A stretch of 64,000 nt of DNA from Pseudomonas rhizophila (GCF_003033885.1 NZ_CP024081.1:2510128-2574127), one strand, 5' to 3'. Shown: positions 44,720 through 54,235, counted from the stretch's first letter. Numbers and translations are program-made. The notes: generated by a model from the letters alone, not told the origin.

Positions 44720-44780
44720 GTCGTTCGCGGGCAAGCCCCGTGTCTGTTGGGGCAGGGCGGGGCTTGCTCGCGAGGACTCG
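44720..44780. repeat. Divergent REP-like inverted pair
   Basis: GTTCGCGGGCAAGCCCCG and CGGGGCTTGCTCGCGAGG form an inverted pair of another REP subtype, just after phaG; likely serves as a transcription stop. Confidence 0.6.
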
Positions 44781-44783
44781 GTT

Positions 44784-45668
44784 TCACATAGCCAGGGCAT
44801 GGTAGTCCTGCACGTAGTTGTAGCGCGGTCGGCTTTCTTGATGGGGCGACTTGAGGAAACCCAGCAGGGCATCACGGCTGTCGCGGCAGGCGGCTTTGTG
44901 TTCCATGTCCAGGAAATGCCCCGTGGCTTGCAGCGTGCTGAAGGTGCTGTGTTGCACGTGGTCGGCGAAAACCTTGGCATCGGTGGCCGAGGTGTATTCG
45001 TCCCATTCGCCGTTCAGGAACAGCACCGGCACGTTGATTTTTTTCGCCGCGTTGACGTAGCACAACCGGTCGCTGTGGAGCACGTCGTTGATGTGGAAAT
45101 GCATCTGCCCATATTCGTGCTCGGCCAGGCTGCTGACGTGGCGATAGTTGAAGCGCTTGAACAGCGGCGGCAAGTGTTTGCCGATGGTGCTGTTGACCAG
45201 GTGTCCCACGCGGTCGCCGTCCAGGCTGCCCAGGTAATCCACGCCGCGTTCCAGGTAGTCGCGCATCGGTGCATTGAGCACTGGGGAGAACGAGCTGATC
45301 ACCGCTTTTTCGATGCGCCGTGGACGCTGGGCCAAGGCGGTGAGGGTGGCGGCGCCGCCCCAGGAAAAAGACAGCACATGCTCTGCGGCAAAGTGATCGA
45401 TCAACTCCAGGAGGATCTGGCCTTCGATCTCTTTGGTCAGCATTTTTTCATGGCGGTTGTGGGGCTTGGACTTGCCCGCATAGGGTTGGTCGTACAGCAC
45501 GACGTTGAATTGCGGGTAGAGGTTTTTGGCGGTCTGTGCAAACGACGCGGTGGTGGCCATCGAGCCGTTGACCAGGATGATGGTCTTTTGCGCGGCGTCT
45601 GCGCGATAGAACTCCGTGTAAACCCGATACTGACCCTGTATATCCAGCACAGCGATTTCTGGCCTCAT
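44784..45668 (-). CDS. phaG: 3-hydroxyacyl-ACP thioesterase/transacylase PhaG
   Basis: Links fatty-acid synthesis to medium-chain polyhydroxyalkanoate by releasing (R)-3-hydroxyacyl groups from ACP. 294 residues, starting MRPEIAVLDIQGQYRVYTEFYR as in P. putida PhaG, with an alpha/beta-hydrolase nucleophile Ser102 in SFSWGGAAT and conserved KRFNYRHVSSL. ATG at 45668 has AGGAG upstream; a frame extending to 45956 lacks family support. The related RhlA is excluded by the PhaG-specific start. Monocistronic. Confidence 0.93.
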   Translation of the reverse strand: MRPEIAVLDIQGQYRVYTEFYRADAAQKTIILVNGSMATTASFAQTAKNLYPQFNVVLYDQPYAGKSKPHNRHEKMLTKEIEGQILLELIDHFAAEHVLSFSWGGAATLTALAQRPRRIEKAVISSFSPVLNAPMRDYLERGVDYLGSLDGDRVGHLVNSTIGKHLPPLFKRFNYRHVSSLAEHEYGQMHFHINDVLHSDRLCYVNAAKKINVPVLFLNGEWDEYTSATDAKVFADHVQHSTFSTLQATGHFLDMEHKAACRDSRDALLGFLKSPHQESRPRYNYVQDYHALAM

Positions 45669-45977
45669 GTCATAAGACTCCTGGCAAGCGGGTATGCGCG
45701 CAATGAGATTGCACGAGCAATGTGACAGGTAGGCATACGCCTGAAAGATAAGGCCCATGTCGATCCACGAAAGCCGGTCGACGGGTATTGTTATGGCGGG
45801 CAGTTTGCCGGAGTTAAGAAGGAACCCGAGGAGGCTCCGGCCGGCAAAAAGTTTCTTGGAAGTATGTGGTGACTCATCGGTCACATTTCGGCCGACGGTT
45901 TGATTCAAGCAGTGGACCGGCCGTCGCGCAAGTGTTGTTTGAAAATTGCCCGACACTTCTGCCGAGCGGTCATACGA
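45669..45977. other. phaG upstream region
   Basis: 309 bases between phaG and the pseudouridine synthase gene. It must hold the phaG promoter. An imperfect inverted repeat TTTGCCGGAG...CTCCGGCCGGCAAA lies at about 45800-45847; it could be a leader hairpin or the terminator of the upstream gene. No additional gene seen. Confidence 0.45.
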
Positions 45978-46670
45978 TCAGATCAGCTGGATCTCTTCAG
46001 GGCTCAGGGCACGGTATTGGCCTGGCTCAAGCTCGGCGTCCAGCAGCAGCGGTCCCATGCGTTCACGGTGCAGGCGCAACACCTTGTTGTCGAAGTGGCC
46101 GAACATGCGTTTGACCTGGTGATAGCGGCCTTCAACGATGCTCAGTCGCGCCGATCTTGGCCCCAGCAGTAGCAGTTCCGCAGGCTGGGTGGTGAGGTTT
46201 TCGAAAGCGAAGTACAGCCCGCGCGCGAAGGTAACGGCGTATTCGGCGGTGATGAGTTGCTCGGTCTCGACGTAATAGACCTTGGGCAGTTTGGTCTGCG
46301 GTTGGGTCAGGCGTCGTGACCAACTGCCGTCATTGGTGATCAGCATCAGCCCGGTGGTGTTGAAGTCCAGCCGCCCGGCGATGTGCAGGTCGTCCTTGTC
46401 TGGCTCATCCAGCAGGTCCAGCACGGTGGGATGCTGCGGGTCGCGGGTGGCGCTGACGCAACCGGGCGGTTTGTGCAGCATGAAATATCGGGGTGGGCGA
46501 CCGGCTTGCAGCACCTGGTCATCGACTTCGACCCGACTGAATTCGCGCACCTGCGCATGAGGGTCGCTGATGATCTGCCCGTCGATCCGCACTCGGCGTT
46601 CCACCAACAACAACCGGACTTGTTGGCGATTGAAACGCGGCAGATTACTGAGGAAGCGGTCAAGGCGCAT
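45978..46670 (-). CDS. rsuA: rRNA pseudouridine synthase, RsuA family
   Basis: Converts one uridine to pseudouridine in 16S rRNA (U516 for E. coli RsuA). 230 residues: S4 RNA-binding domain (1-50, MRLDRFLSNLPRFNRQQVRLLL) and the catalytic domain with Asp102 in GRLDFNTTGL and the family motif EGRYHQVKRMFG. Length and motifs fit RsuA; RluE/RluF-type paralogues are less likely. Next gene (Cys-rich protein) ends 36 bp upstream. Confidence 0.87.
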   Translation of the reverse strand: MRLDRFLSNLPRFNRQQVRLLLVERRVRIDGQIISDPHAQVREFSRVEVDDQVLQAGRPPRYFMLHKPPGCVSATRDPQHPTVLDLLDEPDKDDLHIAGRLDFNTTGLMLITNDGSWSRRLTQPQTKLPKVYYVETEQLITAEYAVTFARGLYFAFENLTTQPAELLLLGPRSARLSIVEGRYHQVKRMFGHFDNKVLRLHRERMGPLLLDAELEPGQYRALSPEEIQLI

Positions 46671-46706
46671 GGGGCAGGTCAGGCAAGAGAGCGAAGGGCG
46701 GGCATC

Positions 46707-46925
46707 TTACGCGATCGGCTGCGGCTTGGCCCGCAACTGGGTTTCGACCTGGGCGCAACGTGGGCACAGGCAGGACTGATCGCGCAGCTCGGCCGGCAAT
46801 GCTTCAAGCACGGCCGGGTCGATGCTCACGCCGTAACACCAGCAGGCGCGGTCGGCGGTTCGCGGGTCGGCCAGGGTGCAGTCGTTGCTGGCGCCACAGG
46901 CCGGGCACAAGTCGGGTTTATTCAT
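46707..46925 (-). CDS. Cysteine-rich CWC family small protein
   Basis: 72 residues with eight Cys residues arranged as CPACG, C, CWC and CLCPRC, the pattern of the cysteine-rich CWC family; probably binds zinc. The start at 46925 lies inside the end of the GGDEF gene (8-bp overlap ATGAATAA), showing translational coupling. Role unknown; it is commonly found beside the RsuA-type pseudouridine synthase. Confidence 0.82.
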   Translation of the reverse strand: MNKPDLCPACGASNDCTLADPRTADRACWCYGVSIDPAVLEALPAELRDQSCLCPRCAQVETQLRAKPQPIA

Positions 46926-47664
46926 AGCTGGAGTGAGGCATCTGTACACAGGTTCGGTTGTTCCCGGTTTGCCGGGCGCGTTGCAGCGCATGATCGGTCC
47001 GCGACAGTAGGCTGTGCAAGGTGTCTTCACCCTGCAAGGTGGTGAGGCCGATGCTGACGGTGACCCGCAGCTCTTTGCCACTGCAGAAATAACGTTGTTG
47101 TTCGATCCGTTGGCGAATTTTCTCAGCGATCTTCAGACCGTTCTGCCCGTCGGTGTCCTTGAGCAGCACGATAAACGTCTCGCCACTCCAGCGACACACA
47201 ATGTCCGAGTGCCGCAGGCTGTCGGTCAAGTCGCGAGCGAAGCCGGTCAACAACTGGTCGCTGGCGATGTGACCATGGGTGGAGTCCAGTCGCTTGAACT
47301 CGTCCAGTTCCAGCAGCAGCGCCGCCAGGGGTTGGGGTTCACGTTGGGCTTCGTGCAGGGCTTGTACCGCCAACAGGTCGAAGCCACGGCGGTTGGGAAG
47401 TTCAGTCAGGCTGTCGAGGGTGGCCTGGGCGTCGATGCGGCGTTGGTAGCTGCTGATCAATTGATAAAGGATTGCCAACACCGCCAGCGTCACGAGCAGG
47501 CCGATCAGCAGGTTCAGGTACAGCATCCTGAGCGTGTGGTCCCGTACCGAAGTGTTGGCAGCGTGGTAGCCCAACAATGAAATGATCAGAAAGCCTGCAC
47601 CTAGCAGCCCCGCCACGAGCAGGAGCGGCTTGCGCTGGGAATACAACGGCGAACGGAGCGACAT
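46918..47664 (-). CDS. Membrane GGDEF protein with degenerate active motif
   Basis: 248 residues: two transmembrane helices (about 13-32 and 46-68) and a GGDEF domain (about 80-240, DSLTELPNRRGFD at its start). The active-site motif reads RWSGETFIVLL in place of RxGG(D/E)EF: Gly1 is Ser and the third acidic position is Glu-Thr. No RxxD inhibitory site is clear. It may be a weak cyclase or a GTP-binding c-di-GMP signalling protein without activity. Overlaps the Cys-rich gene. Confidence 0.85.
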   Translation of the reverse strand: MSLRSPLYSQRKPLLLVAGLLGAGFLIISLLGYHAANTSVRDHTLRMLYLNLLIGLLVTLAVLAILYQLISSYQRRIDAQATLDSLTELPNRRGFDLLAVQALHEAQREPQPLAALLLELDEFKRLDSTHGHIASDQLLTGFARDLTDSLRHSDIVCRWSGETFIVLLKDTDGQNGLKIAEKIRQRIEQQRYFCSGKELRVTVSIGLTTLQGEDTLHSLLSRTDHALQRARQTGNNRTCVQMPHSSYE

Positions 47665-47807
47665 GGCGATTTCCTTGGCGCAGACCCAATGAAATCAGTT
47701 TAGTGGCCTTGTAGGAAAAGGTGCTCGGATTTGCAGGTTTGTAAAGGGTGGCGAGGGATTTACCGAAATGTCGCACCGCCCCGTTGGGCTGTGCAGCGAC
47801 CGCAAAA

Positions 47808-47850
47808 GCGTCTGCTACGCAGCCGAGCGGGAGCAAGCTCCCTCGCCACA
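47808..47850. repeat. Degenerate REP-like hairpin
   Basis: AGCGGGAGCAAGCTCCCTCGCCACA just past the allophanate hydrolase gene resembles a variant REP and could end the guanidine operon transcript. Confidence 0.45.
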
Positions 47851-47853
47851 CAA

Positions 47854-49638
47854 TCACAACTGTTTCAGACTATCTAAATAGGCCCGCCATCCCCCCAAAT
47901 GGCTGATGTCCTGCGCGCCCGTCAAACCATACGGCTCACAAATGAATCCGCTTTCCCAGCGGCCGTCGGCCAGTTGTACCTTCCCCAGCCCAAGCGGCGC
48001 GGGGATGCCGGTCAGGAACGAACCGAGTTCGCTGCTCGGCAATTCCCAAACCTCCACCTCGATGGCCACGCCGTCTTCACTGACCCGCAGCATGCCGGGG
48101 CGCAGAGGCGGGCCGCCGGCCAGTGCGTAGAGACGGTAATCGGCTGAGCTGTGGGTGGCCTCGACCAGACGGGCTCCGCGTTGCTGGAGCTGCCAGTTCA
48201 GTGCCAAACCGTCCAGATGCGCCCCGCACACCACCAGCCGCGCCCGGTCATGGCGAGCCGGGTTGGCCGGCGCTGGCACGGCCGGCGCTTGCTGGCGCTG
48301 CAAGGCGTCGGCGACGCTTAACAGGTATTGATCGGTGAAGGCCCGACCGAACAGCGTCACGCCCCAAGGCAAGCCGTTAGCCATGAATGCGCTGGGAACA
48401 GCGACGGCAGCGTAGTCCAGCAGGTTCATGAAGTTGGTGTAGTAACCCAGCTCCGAGTTGCGCAGCACCGGTTCGGCGGCCAGTTCGGCGAGGGTCACCG
48501 GGCGACCGATGGTCGGGGTGAGGACGCAATCGAGCGTTTCCATGACGCGATCGCATTGGGCTTTGAGCACTTGCAAACGGTACTGGGCACGGAAGGTTTG
48601 TACGCCATCCACGGTAGGCGCTTTCGCCAACACGGCGCGGATAACTGGCAGTACGGCGTCGGGCTCGCGCTCCATCAACTCCCCGGCAACGCTGTAGCGC
48701 TCAGCCACCCAAGGCCCTTCATAAAGGAGCCGGGCGGCTTCCAGAAACGGGGACAGGTCCAGTTCCACCGCTTCGCCGCCCAGGCCCTTGAGGCGCTCGA
48801 TGGCCGCTTGAAACAGTTGTGGACCTTCGTGGCAGCCGAAAAAAGCCAGGTCTTGCCGACGAGGCACACCGAAGCGAAAGCTGCGTGGCGCGCCGAATGC
48901 TGAGCCGTCGTTCCACAGCGGGTTGCGGCGGCTGTACTCATCGCGTGGGTCGAGACGGGCTGTCAGCGCCAGTAACTGGCTGGCTTCCCGCGCCGTTGCG
49001 GTGAAGGTCGTGACGCAGTCCAGCGTGCGACAGGCCGGCACCACCCCCGCCGTGGAGATCAATCCCTTGGTGGCCTTCAAACCCAGCAGATTGTTCAGCG
49101 CCGCCGGCACCCGACCCGAACCAGCGGTATCGGTGCCCAGGGCAAAACTTGCCACACCCAGGGCCACCGCCAGTGATGAGCCGGCGCTTGAACCGCCGGC
49201 CGGATAGTCGGGCAGCACGCTATTGCGACAGGCACCGTAAGGCGAGCGGGTGCCGTTGAGCCCGGTGGCGAACTGGTCGAGATTGGTCTTGCCCAGAGGA
49301 ATCGCGCCCAAGGCCAGTAGCTGCTCGACAAGGGTGGCCGAACGTTGCGGCACGTAGCTGAACGCCGGACAGGCGGCTGTGGTGGGAATGCCTGCCAGGT
49401 CGATGTTGTCCTTGATCGCGAACGGCACGCCATACAGCGGCAGGTTTTCCAGAGCCTGGCCCTCCAGCGCGACGAGGTAAGGTTCCAGCTCCTCGGGCGT
49501 CAGCAGGTGGATGAACAGGTGGTAGTCCGGGTTCAGCGCCGCGGCTTTTTCCCGCAGGCTCAACAGTAAATTGCGAGGTGTAAGTTCGCCGCTGCGGTAG
49601 GCGTCGCGCAAATCGTCCAGGCGTAAAGACGGGGTCAT
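47854..49638 (-). CDS. atzF: Allophanate hydrolase
   Basis: Hydrolyses allophanate to two NH3 and two CO2, last step of the operon's pathway. 594 residues. The amidase-signature triad has the same spacing as AtzF: Lys76 (FAIKDNID), Ser150 (PAGGSSAGSS) and Ser174 (DTAGSGR). A C-terminal allophanate hydrolase domain follows (about 470-594). Start at 49638 with AGGATT upstream, 22 bp after the carboxylase stop; a frame up to 49722 would overlap that gene. Confidence 0.93.
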   Translation of the reverse strand: MTPSLRLDDLRDAYRSGELTPRNLLLSLREKAAALNPDYHLFIHLLTPEELEPYLVALEGQALENLPLYGVPFAIKDNIDLAGIPTTAACPAFSYVPQRSATLVEQLLALGAIPLGKTNLDQFATGLNGTRSPYGACRNSVLPDYPAGGSSAGSSLAVALGVASFALGTDTAGSGRVPAALNNLLGLKATKGLISTAGVVPACRTLDCVTTFTATAREASQLLALTARLDPRDEYSRRNPLWNDGSAFGAPRSFRFGVPRRQDLAFFGCHEGPQLFQAAIERLKGLGGEAVELDLSPFLEAARLLYEGPWVAERYSVAGELMEREPDAVLPVIRAVLAKAPTVDGVQTFRAQYRLQVLKAQCDRVMETLDCVLTPTIGRPVTLAELAAEPVLRNSELGYYTNFMNLLDYAAVAVPSAFMANGLPWGVTLFGRAFTDQYLLSVADALQRQQAPAVPAPANPARHDRARLVVCGAHLDGLALNWQLQQRGARLVEATHSSADYRLYALAGGPPLRPGMLRVSEDGVAIEVEVWELPSSELGSFLTGIPAPLGLGKVQLADGRWESGFICEPYGLTGAQDISHLGGWRAYLDSLKQL

Positions 49639-49660
49639 GGCATTAATCCTTTGATTGAGT

Positions 49661-52600
49661 TCAGTCACGTTCCAGCACCACCACACGTTGTCCGGCGCGC
49701 ACCGCCGAGCCGGGCTGTACACGAATCTGGCGCACCACTCCGGACACGGGGGCGAGGAGTGGGATCTCCATCTTCATCGACTCCAGAATCACCAGTACGT
49801 CACCCGCGCTGACCCGAGCATCCACCTGCACCTGGACCTGCCAGAGATTGCCAGCGATGTGGCTATCGACACTGAGTTGATCTTCGCTCAGCAGCGAATC
49901 TTCGCTGGGCGCGGGTGCCGGTTCTTCGCTGTCGAAGTGTGCCTGGCCACTGGCGATCCAGCGCTCGCGCTCGGCATTGAAGGCGCCTTGTTGCTGCGCT
50001 CGGAACGCGGCGATGCTGTCCGCCTCCTGCGCCAGGAAGCGCTGGTAATCAGCAAGGTTGAGTTGACCGTGTTCGATGTTCAGGTCGAAGCGGCCCAGCG
50101 GGAAGTCCCGGCGGATGCGCAGCAGTTCATCGGCGCTGACCGGGTAGAAGCGGATCTGGTCGAAGAACCGCAGCAGCCAGGGTTTGCCGTCGAATGCGGC
50201 GACCTCGCGATAACGATTCCACATCTGCAACGTGCGCCCGACGAATTGATATCCACCTGGGCCTTCCATGCCATACACACACATGTACGCGCCGCCGATG
50301 CCCACCGAGTTTTCCGCAGTCCAGGTGCGGGCCGGATTGTATTTAGTGGTCACCAACCGATGCCGAGGGTCCAGTGGCGTGGCGACCGGCGCGCCGAGGT
50401 AGACATCCCCAAGGCCCATCACCAGGTAGCTGGCGTCGAACACCGTGCGTTGCACTGCGTCGAGGTTGGGCAGGTCGTTGATACGGCGGATGAACTCCAG
50501 ATTGCTCGGGCACCAGGGCGCGTCCTTGCGCACCGTGGTCATGTATTTTTCGATGGCCAGCTGGCAGGCCGGATCGTCCCAGGACAGCGGCAGATGCACG
50601 ATGCGTGATGGCACCTGCAGATCCTGCGCGGCGCACACCGCGTCCCATTCACCGCTGAGGATCTGCAGTAGTTCGGCCAGCGGCAGTTGTTCGGGTTGGT
50701 AATGCACTTGCAACGAACGAATGCCCGGCGTGAGGTCGATTACGCCGGGCAACTGTTTGTGCTCCAGCGCCTGCATCAAGGCATGGGCGCGAAAACGCAG
50801 CACCAGATCCAGTTCGGGAGCGCCTATCTCCAGCAGCAGGTGCGTGTCGCCGGCCAATCTCGCCACCAGACGGGTATCGTCCTGACCGATATCCAACACC
50901 ACAGGCGACCCAAACCCCTGTGGGAGCGAGCCTGCTCGCGATGGGGCCAGATCAGACTCCGCAACCACTTCATCGCGAGCAGGCTCGCTCCCGCATTGAT
51001 TCCATTCCAAGGTCAGAGAGCGGGCGGTCTTCAGGTCCACCGGCACAAACCGCACCCTGTCCCCGGCCTTCAGTTGCCCCAGTTGCCAAAGATCCGCCTC
51101 GATCACCGTCACCGGGCAGACGAAACCACCCAGGCTCGGGCCGTCGGGGCCGAGGATGACGGGCATGTCGCCGGTGAAGTCCACGGCGCCGATGGCATAC
51201 GGGTTGTCATGGATGTTGGAGGGGTGCAGTCCGGCCTCGCCGCCGTCGGCGCGTACCCATTCGGGTTTCGGCCCGATCAGGCGCACGCCGGTTCGGCTGG
51301 AGTTGAAATGCACTTCCCAGGCCGTGTCGAAGAAGGTACGGATGTAGCGCTCGGTGAAGTATTCCGGCGCGCCATGGGGGCCGTAAATCACGCGGATCTG
51401 CCGCACGTCGGGCAGCTCCAGAGTGGGTTCGCTCGTGTGCGCCACGGTCGCGCGCTCGTCCAGGGGCGCCAGGTGCAACACGTCGCCGGTACACAAGGCC
51501 CGACCCCCATGGCCGCCGAACTGGCCGAGGGTGAAGGTGCTTTTACTGCCCAGGTAATCCGGCACTTGCACGCCGCCTTGCAGGCACAAGTAACTGCGCG
51601 CCCCGGCGCCGGCGATGGTGCCGATCGCCAGGGTGGAACCGGCAGGAATCGACAGGGCAGTGTTCATCGGCACAGCTTCGTCATCGAGGGTCAGCGCAAT
51701 GACCGCGCCGGTCACGGCCACCCTGGCAGCGCAGTTGAAACGCAGCAACGGCCCGCTCATGGTGATTTCCAGCGCCGCGGCGCCTTCTTCATTGCCCAGC
51801 AGGCGATTGCCCAGGCACAGCGAGCGGCTGTCCATCGGTCCCGATGGCGGAACACCCACCGCCCAATAGCCGAGTCGGCCGGGGTAGTCCTGAATGCTGG
51901 TCTGGGTGCCGGGGCTGAGCACTTCAAAAGTGTGGGCGCGATAGACCAGCGCCTCAAGGCAGCGAGTCCAGGGCTGGCCGCTGGCAAAGGGTGCATCGAG
52001 GAGAATCTGTTGCAGGTAGTCGCGGTTGGTTTCCACGCCGTACAACAGGCTTTCATTCAGCGCTTGATGCAAGCCCAGGCGTGCCTGCTCACGGGTCGGC
52101 GCCCAACGAATGACTTTGGCGATCATCGGGTCGAAGTAGGGTGGAATCTGGCAGCCGGCCTCGACCCAGGTGTCGATGCGCAGTTGTTTGCCGTCGGCTG
52201 GCGGCCATTGCACAGCGGTCAGCAGCCCCGGGCTCGGCTGGAAGTCCCGGCCTGGATCCTCGGCATACACGCGCGCCTGAATCGCATGACCCTGGGCTCG
52301 CAACCCCTGGCTCAACTCGCTCAGGGGCGGCAGGTCCCCGGCGGCCAGTTGCACCATCCAGCGCACCAGGTCGACGTTCCACACTTGTTCGGTGACGCCG
52401 TGCTCCACTTGCAAGCGGGTGTTCACTTCCAGAAAGTAAAAGCGCCCGGCGTCACTGTCGAACACGAACTCCACGGTGCCGGCGCTGCGGTAGTTGACCG
52501 CCTGGGCCAGTTGAATCGCTGCTGCGCAGAGCTCCTCGGCCATACCTTCGGGCAAGTTGGGCGCAGGGGTTTCTTCGATGACTTTCTGGTTGCGCCGCTG

Positions 52601-53290
52601 CACCGAGCAGTCGCGCACGCCCAGTGCGATCACCTGGCCCTGGCCATCGCCGAATACCTGAACCTCAAGATGTCGAGCCCGCTCGATGTACTTCTCGATG
52701 AACACGCCGGCATCGCTGAAGTTGTTCTGGCCCAAGCGCTTGACCGCTTCGAATGACTCGCTCAACTCGGCGGCATCGCGACAGACACGCATGCCGATGC
52801 CACCGCCCCCGGCGGTGCTTTTGAGCATGACCGGATAGCCGACCTGGTTGGCGGCCAGTAGCGCGGCGTCGAGGCTGTCGAGCAGTTCGCTGCCTTCGAG
52901 CAGTGGCACGCCGTGCCGGCGAGCCAGGTCGCGGGCGGTGTGCTTGAGGCCGAACACACGCAGTTGCTCTGGCGTCGGGCCGATGAAAGCGATGCCGGCG
53001 GCCTCGCAGGCCTGCGCGAAGGCGGCGTTTTCCGAGAGAAAGCCGTAGCCGGGATGGATCGCCGTCGCGCCGCTGCTTTTGGCGATTGCCAGCAGCTTGT
53101 CCACCGCCAGATACGTACCGGCCGCCGCACCTTCGCCCAGGCAGTGGGCTTCGTCGGCCTGCAGGATATGCAAGCTGGCCGCATCGGCCTGGGAATACAC
53201 CGCGACGCCTTCGACCTTCAGCTCACGCAGGGTCCGCAGGATCCGGCAGGCAATGGCGCCACGGTTGGCGATGAGGATTTTTTTGAACAT
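49661..53290 (-). CDS. Guanidine (urea-type) carboxylase, biotin-dependent
   Basis: Carboxylates guanidine (or urea) with ATP, bicarbonate and biotin. 1209 residues: biotin carboxylase (1-450, EVNTRLQVEHGVTE), carboxyltransferase subdomain AHS2-like (about 470-760), AHS1-like (about 795-1010) and a C-terminal biotinyl domain with Lys1173 in LESMKMEIPL. The guanidine-I riboswitch upstream and the DUF1989 pair point to guanidine as substrate. Residues about 766-791 (QCGSEPARD...SRAGSLPQG) are encoded by a REP doublet inserted in frame between the two transferase subdomains. Confidence 0.93.
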   Translation of the reverse strand: MFKKILIANRGAIACRILRTLRELKVEGVAVYSQADAASLHILQADEAHCLGEGAAAGTYLAVDKLLAIAKSSGATAIHPGYGFLSENAAFAQACEAAGIAFIGPTPEQLRVFGLKHTARDLARRHGVPLLEGSELLDSLDAALLAANQVGYPVMLKSTAGGGGIGMRVCRDAAELSESFEAVKRLGQNNFSDAGVFIEKYIERARHLEVQVFGDGQGQVIALGVRDCSVQRRNQKVIEETPAPNLPEGMAEELCAAAIQLAQAVNYRSAGTVEFVFDSDAGRFYFLEVNTRLQVEHGVTEQVWNVDLVRWMVQLAAGDLPPLSELSQGLRAQGHAIQARVYAEDPGRDFQPSPGLLTAVQWPPADGKQLRIDTWVEAGCQIPPYFDPMIAKVIRWAPTREQARLGLHQALNESLLYGVETNRDYLQQILLDAPFASGQPWTRCLEALVYRAHTFEVLSPGTQTSIQDYPGRLGYWAVGVPPSGPMDSRSLCLGNRLLGNEEGAAALEITMSGPLLRFNCAARVAVTGAVIALTLDDEAVPMNTALSIPAGSTLAIGTIAGAGARSYLCLQGGVQVPDYLGSKSTFTLGQFGGHGGRALCTGDVLHLAPLDERATVAHTSEPTLELPDVRQIRVIYGPHGAPEYFTERYIRTFFDTAWEVHFNSSRTGVRLIGPKPEWVRADGGEAGLHPSNIHDNPYAIGAVDFTGDMPVILGPDGPSLGGFVCPVTVIEADLWQLGQLKAGDRVRFVPVDLKTARSLTLEWNQCGSEPARDEVVAESDLAPSRAGSLPQGFGSPVVLDIGQDDTRLVARLAGDTHLLLEIGAPELDLVLRFRAHALMQALEHKQLPGVIDLTPGIRSLQVHYQPEQLPLAELLQILSGEWDAVCAAQDLQVPSRIVHLPLSWDDPACQLAIEKYMTTVRKDAPWCPSNLEFIRRINDLPNLDAVQRTVFDASYLVMGLGDVYLGAPVATPLDPRHRLVTTKYNPARTWTAENSVGIGGAYMCVYGMEGPGGYQFVGRTLQMWNRYREVAAFDGKPWLLRFFDQIRFYPVSADELLRIRRDFPLGRFDLNIEHGQLNLADYQRFLAQEADSIAAFRAQQQGAFNAERERWIASGQAHFDSEEPAPAPSEDSLLSEDQLSVDSHIAGNLWQVQVQVDARVSAGDVLVILESMKMEIPLLAPVSGVVRQIRVQPGSAVRAGQRVVVLERD
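50918..50995. repeat. REP doublet inside the guanidine carboxylase gene
   Basis: Two REP cores in opposite orientation, same type as the intergenic ones, lie within the coding frame and keep it open. The peptide they encode (SEPARD, SRAGSLP) is the usual translation of REPs on the minus strand. Confidence 0.92.
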
Positions 53291-53593
53291 GGCGTAACCC
53301 CCTCAGGCATGACTGTCAGCCTGAACTGGGATGCGGGCCGTCCCGCAGTTTTCGATGGCCGCCGGGGTCGTCCCTGGTGGCGAAACCTCCAAACACCCGA
53401 CTCCCCTGTGGGAGCGAGCCTGCTCGCGATAGCGGTCTGTCAGTTACATCAGTGTTGGATGTGCTGCTGCCATCGCGAGCAGGCTCGCTCCCACAAGGGT
53501 TTGAGGGTGTTCATGAAATCAGTGTTTATTTGATGCACTGCCCCGACCGGCTCTGGCACAACGCAAACAGCCAGCGGCGCAGGCGGGTGAGTT
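53291..53593. other. Gap in the guanidine operon with a REP doublet
   Basis: 303 bases between the DUF1989 gene and the carboxylase gene. It holds a REP doublet at 53407-53496 and a possible 25-residue frame at 53526-53603. Otherwise I see only the carboxylase ribosome-binding site (GAGGGGG). Confidence 0.7.
53407..53496. repeat. REP doublet (inverted pair)
   Basis: Two perfect REP cores in opposite orientation inside the operon, upstream of the carboxylase gene. Confidence 0.88.
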
Positions 53594-53603
53594 TCAGTTC
53601 CAT
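53526..53603 (-). CDS. Possible 25-residue peptide overlapping the DUF1989 stop
   Basis: ATGGAACTGA overlaps the end of the upstream DUF1989 gene and opens a 25-residue basic, hydrophobic frame ([20 protein letters not shown]...CIK). The coupled start is suggestive, but there is no separate evidence that it is made. Confidence 0.25.
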   Translation of the reverse strand: MELKLTRLRRWLFALCQSRSGQCIK

Positions 53604-54235
53604 ATCAAAAGCTCCGCTGGCGTGGGGTTGTAGGCGTTGCACGGGTTGTTCAGTTGCGGGCAGTTGGAGATCAGGACGATCACGTCCATCTCGGCCCGCA
53701 GGTCGACGTATTTGCCGGGCGCCGAAATCCCATCCTCGAACGTCAGGCCGCCGTCGGCGGTGACCGGCACGTTCATGAAGAAGTTGATGTTCGGTCCGAT
53801 GTCGCCCTTGCCCAGACGACCGTCGTGGGCGCAGGCCCGCAGGTAGTTGTCGCGGCAGCTGTGCATGTAGCGTTTTTCCAGGGCGTAGCGCACGGTGTTG
53901 CTTTCCTGGGCGCAGGCGCCACCGAGGGTGTCGTGGCGCCCGCAGGTGTCTTCAACGATGGTCAGCATGGGCCGGCCGAGGTTGGAATACAGCACGCTGC
54001 CGGTGCTCAGGTACACGCTGTTCTGCCGGCGCAGGGTGCGCTGCACGTCGTAGCGTTCCTTGGGATTGGCCAGGCTGTAGAACAGCGTATCGACCGCCTG
54101 GTTGCCTTCCAGGTCGAGGATGCGCAGGGTCTGGCCGGCCTTGACCTCCACCAGCCAGGGTTCCCCGGCGGGAATGGTGGCGCGGTAGATAGCGGCGTCG
54201 GGCTGCTTTTGCAGGGTGGCGATGGCAAGTGACAT
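53594..54235 (-). CDS. DUF1989 protein, carboxyguanidine deiminase subunit (second)
   Basis: 213 residues, usually annotated urea amidolyase-associated protein 2. From established work on P. syringae-type operons, the DUF1989 pair (CgdA/CgdB) deiminates carboxyguanidine to allophanate; which subunit this is I cannot say. Conserved features: [15 protein letters not shown], the Cys/Asp motif [15 protein letters not shown] and the metal-binding-like [12 protein letters not shown]. Eleven bases separate it from the other DUF1989 gene. Confidence 0.88.
   Translation of the reverse strand: MSLAIATLQKQPDAAIYRATIPAGEPWLVEVKAGQTLRILDLEGNQAVDTLFYSLANPKERYDVQRTLRRQNSVYLSTGSVLYSNLGRPMLTIVEDTCGRHDTLGGACAQESNTVRYALEKRYMHSCRDNYLRACAHDGRLGKGDIGPNINFFMNVPVTADGGLTFEDGISAPGKYVDLRAEMDVIVLISNCPQLNNPCNAYNPTPAELLIWN

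Noticed and set aside
50687..52756. Plus-strand open frame of 689 codons
   Set aside because: It lies fully antisense to the carboxylase gene, has Gln/His/Arg/Gly-rich composition typical of a GC-rich shadow frame, and no domain.
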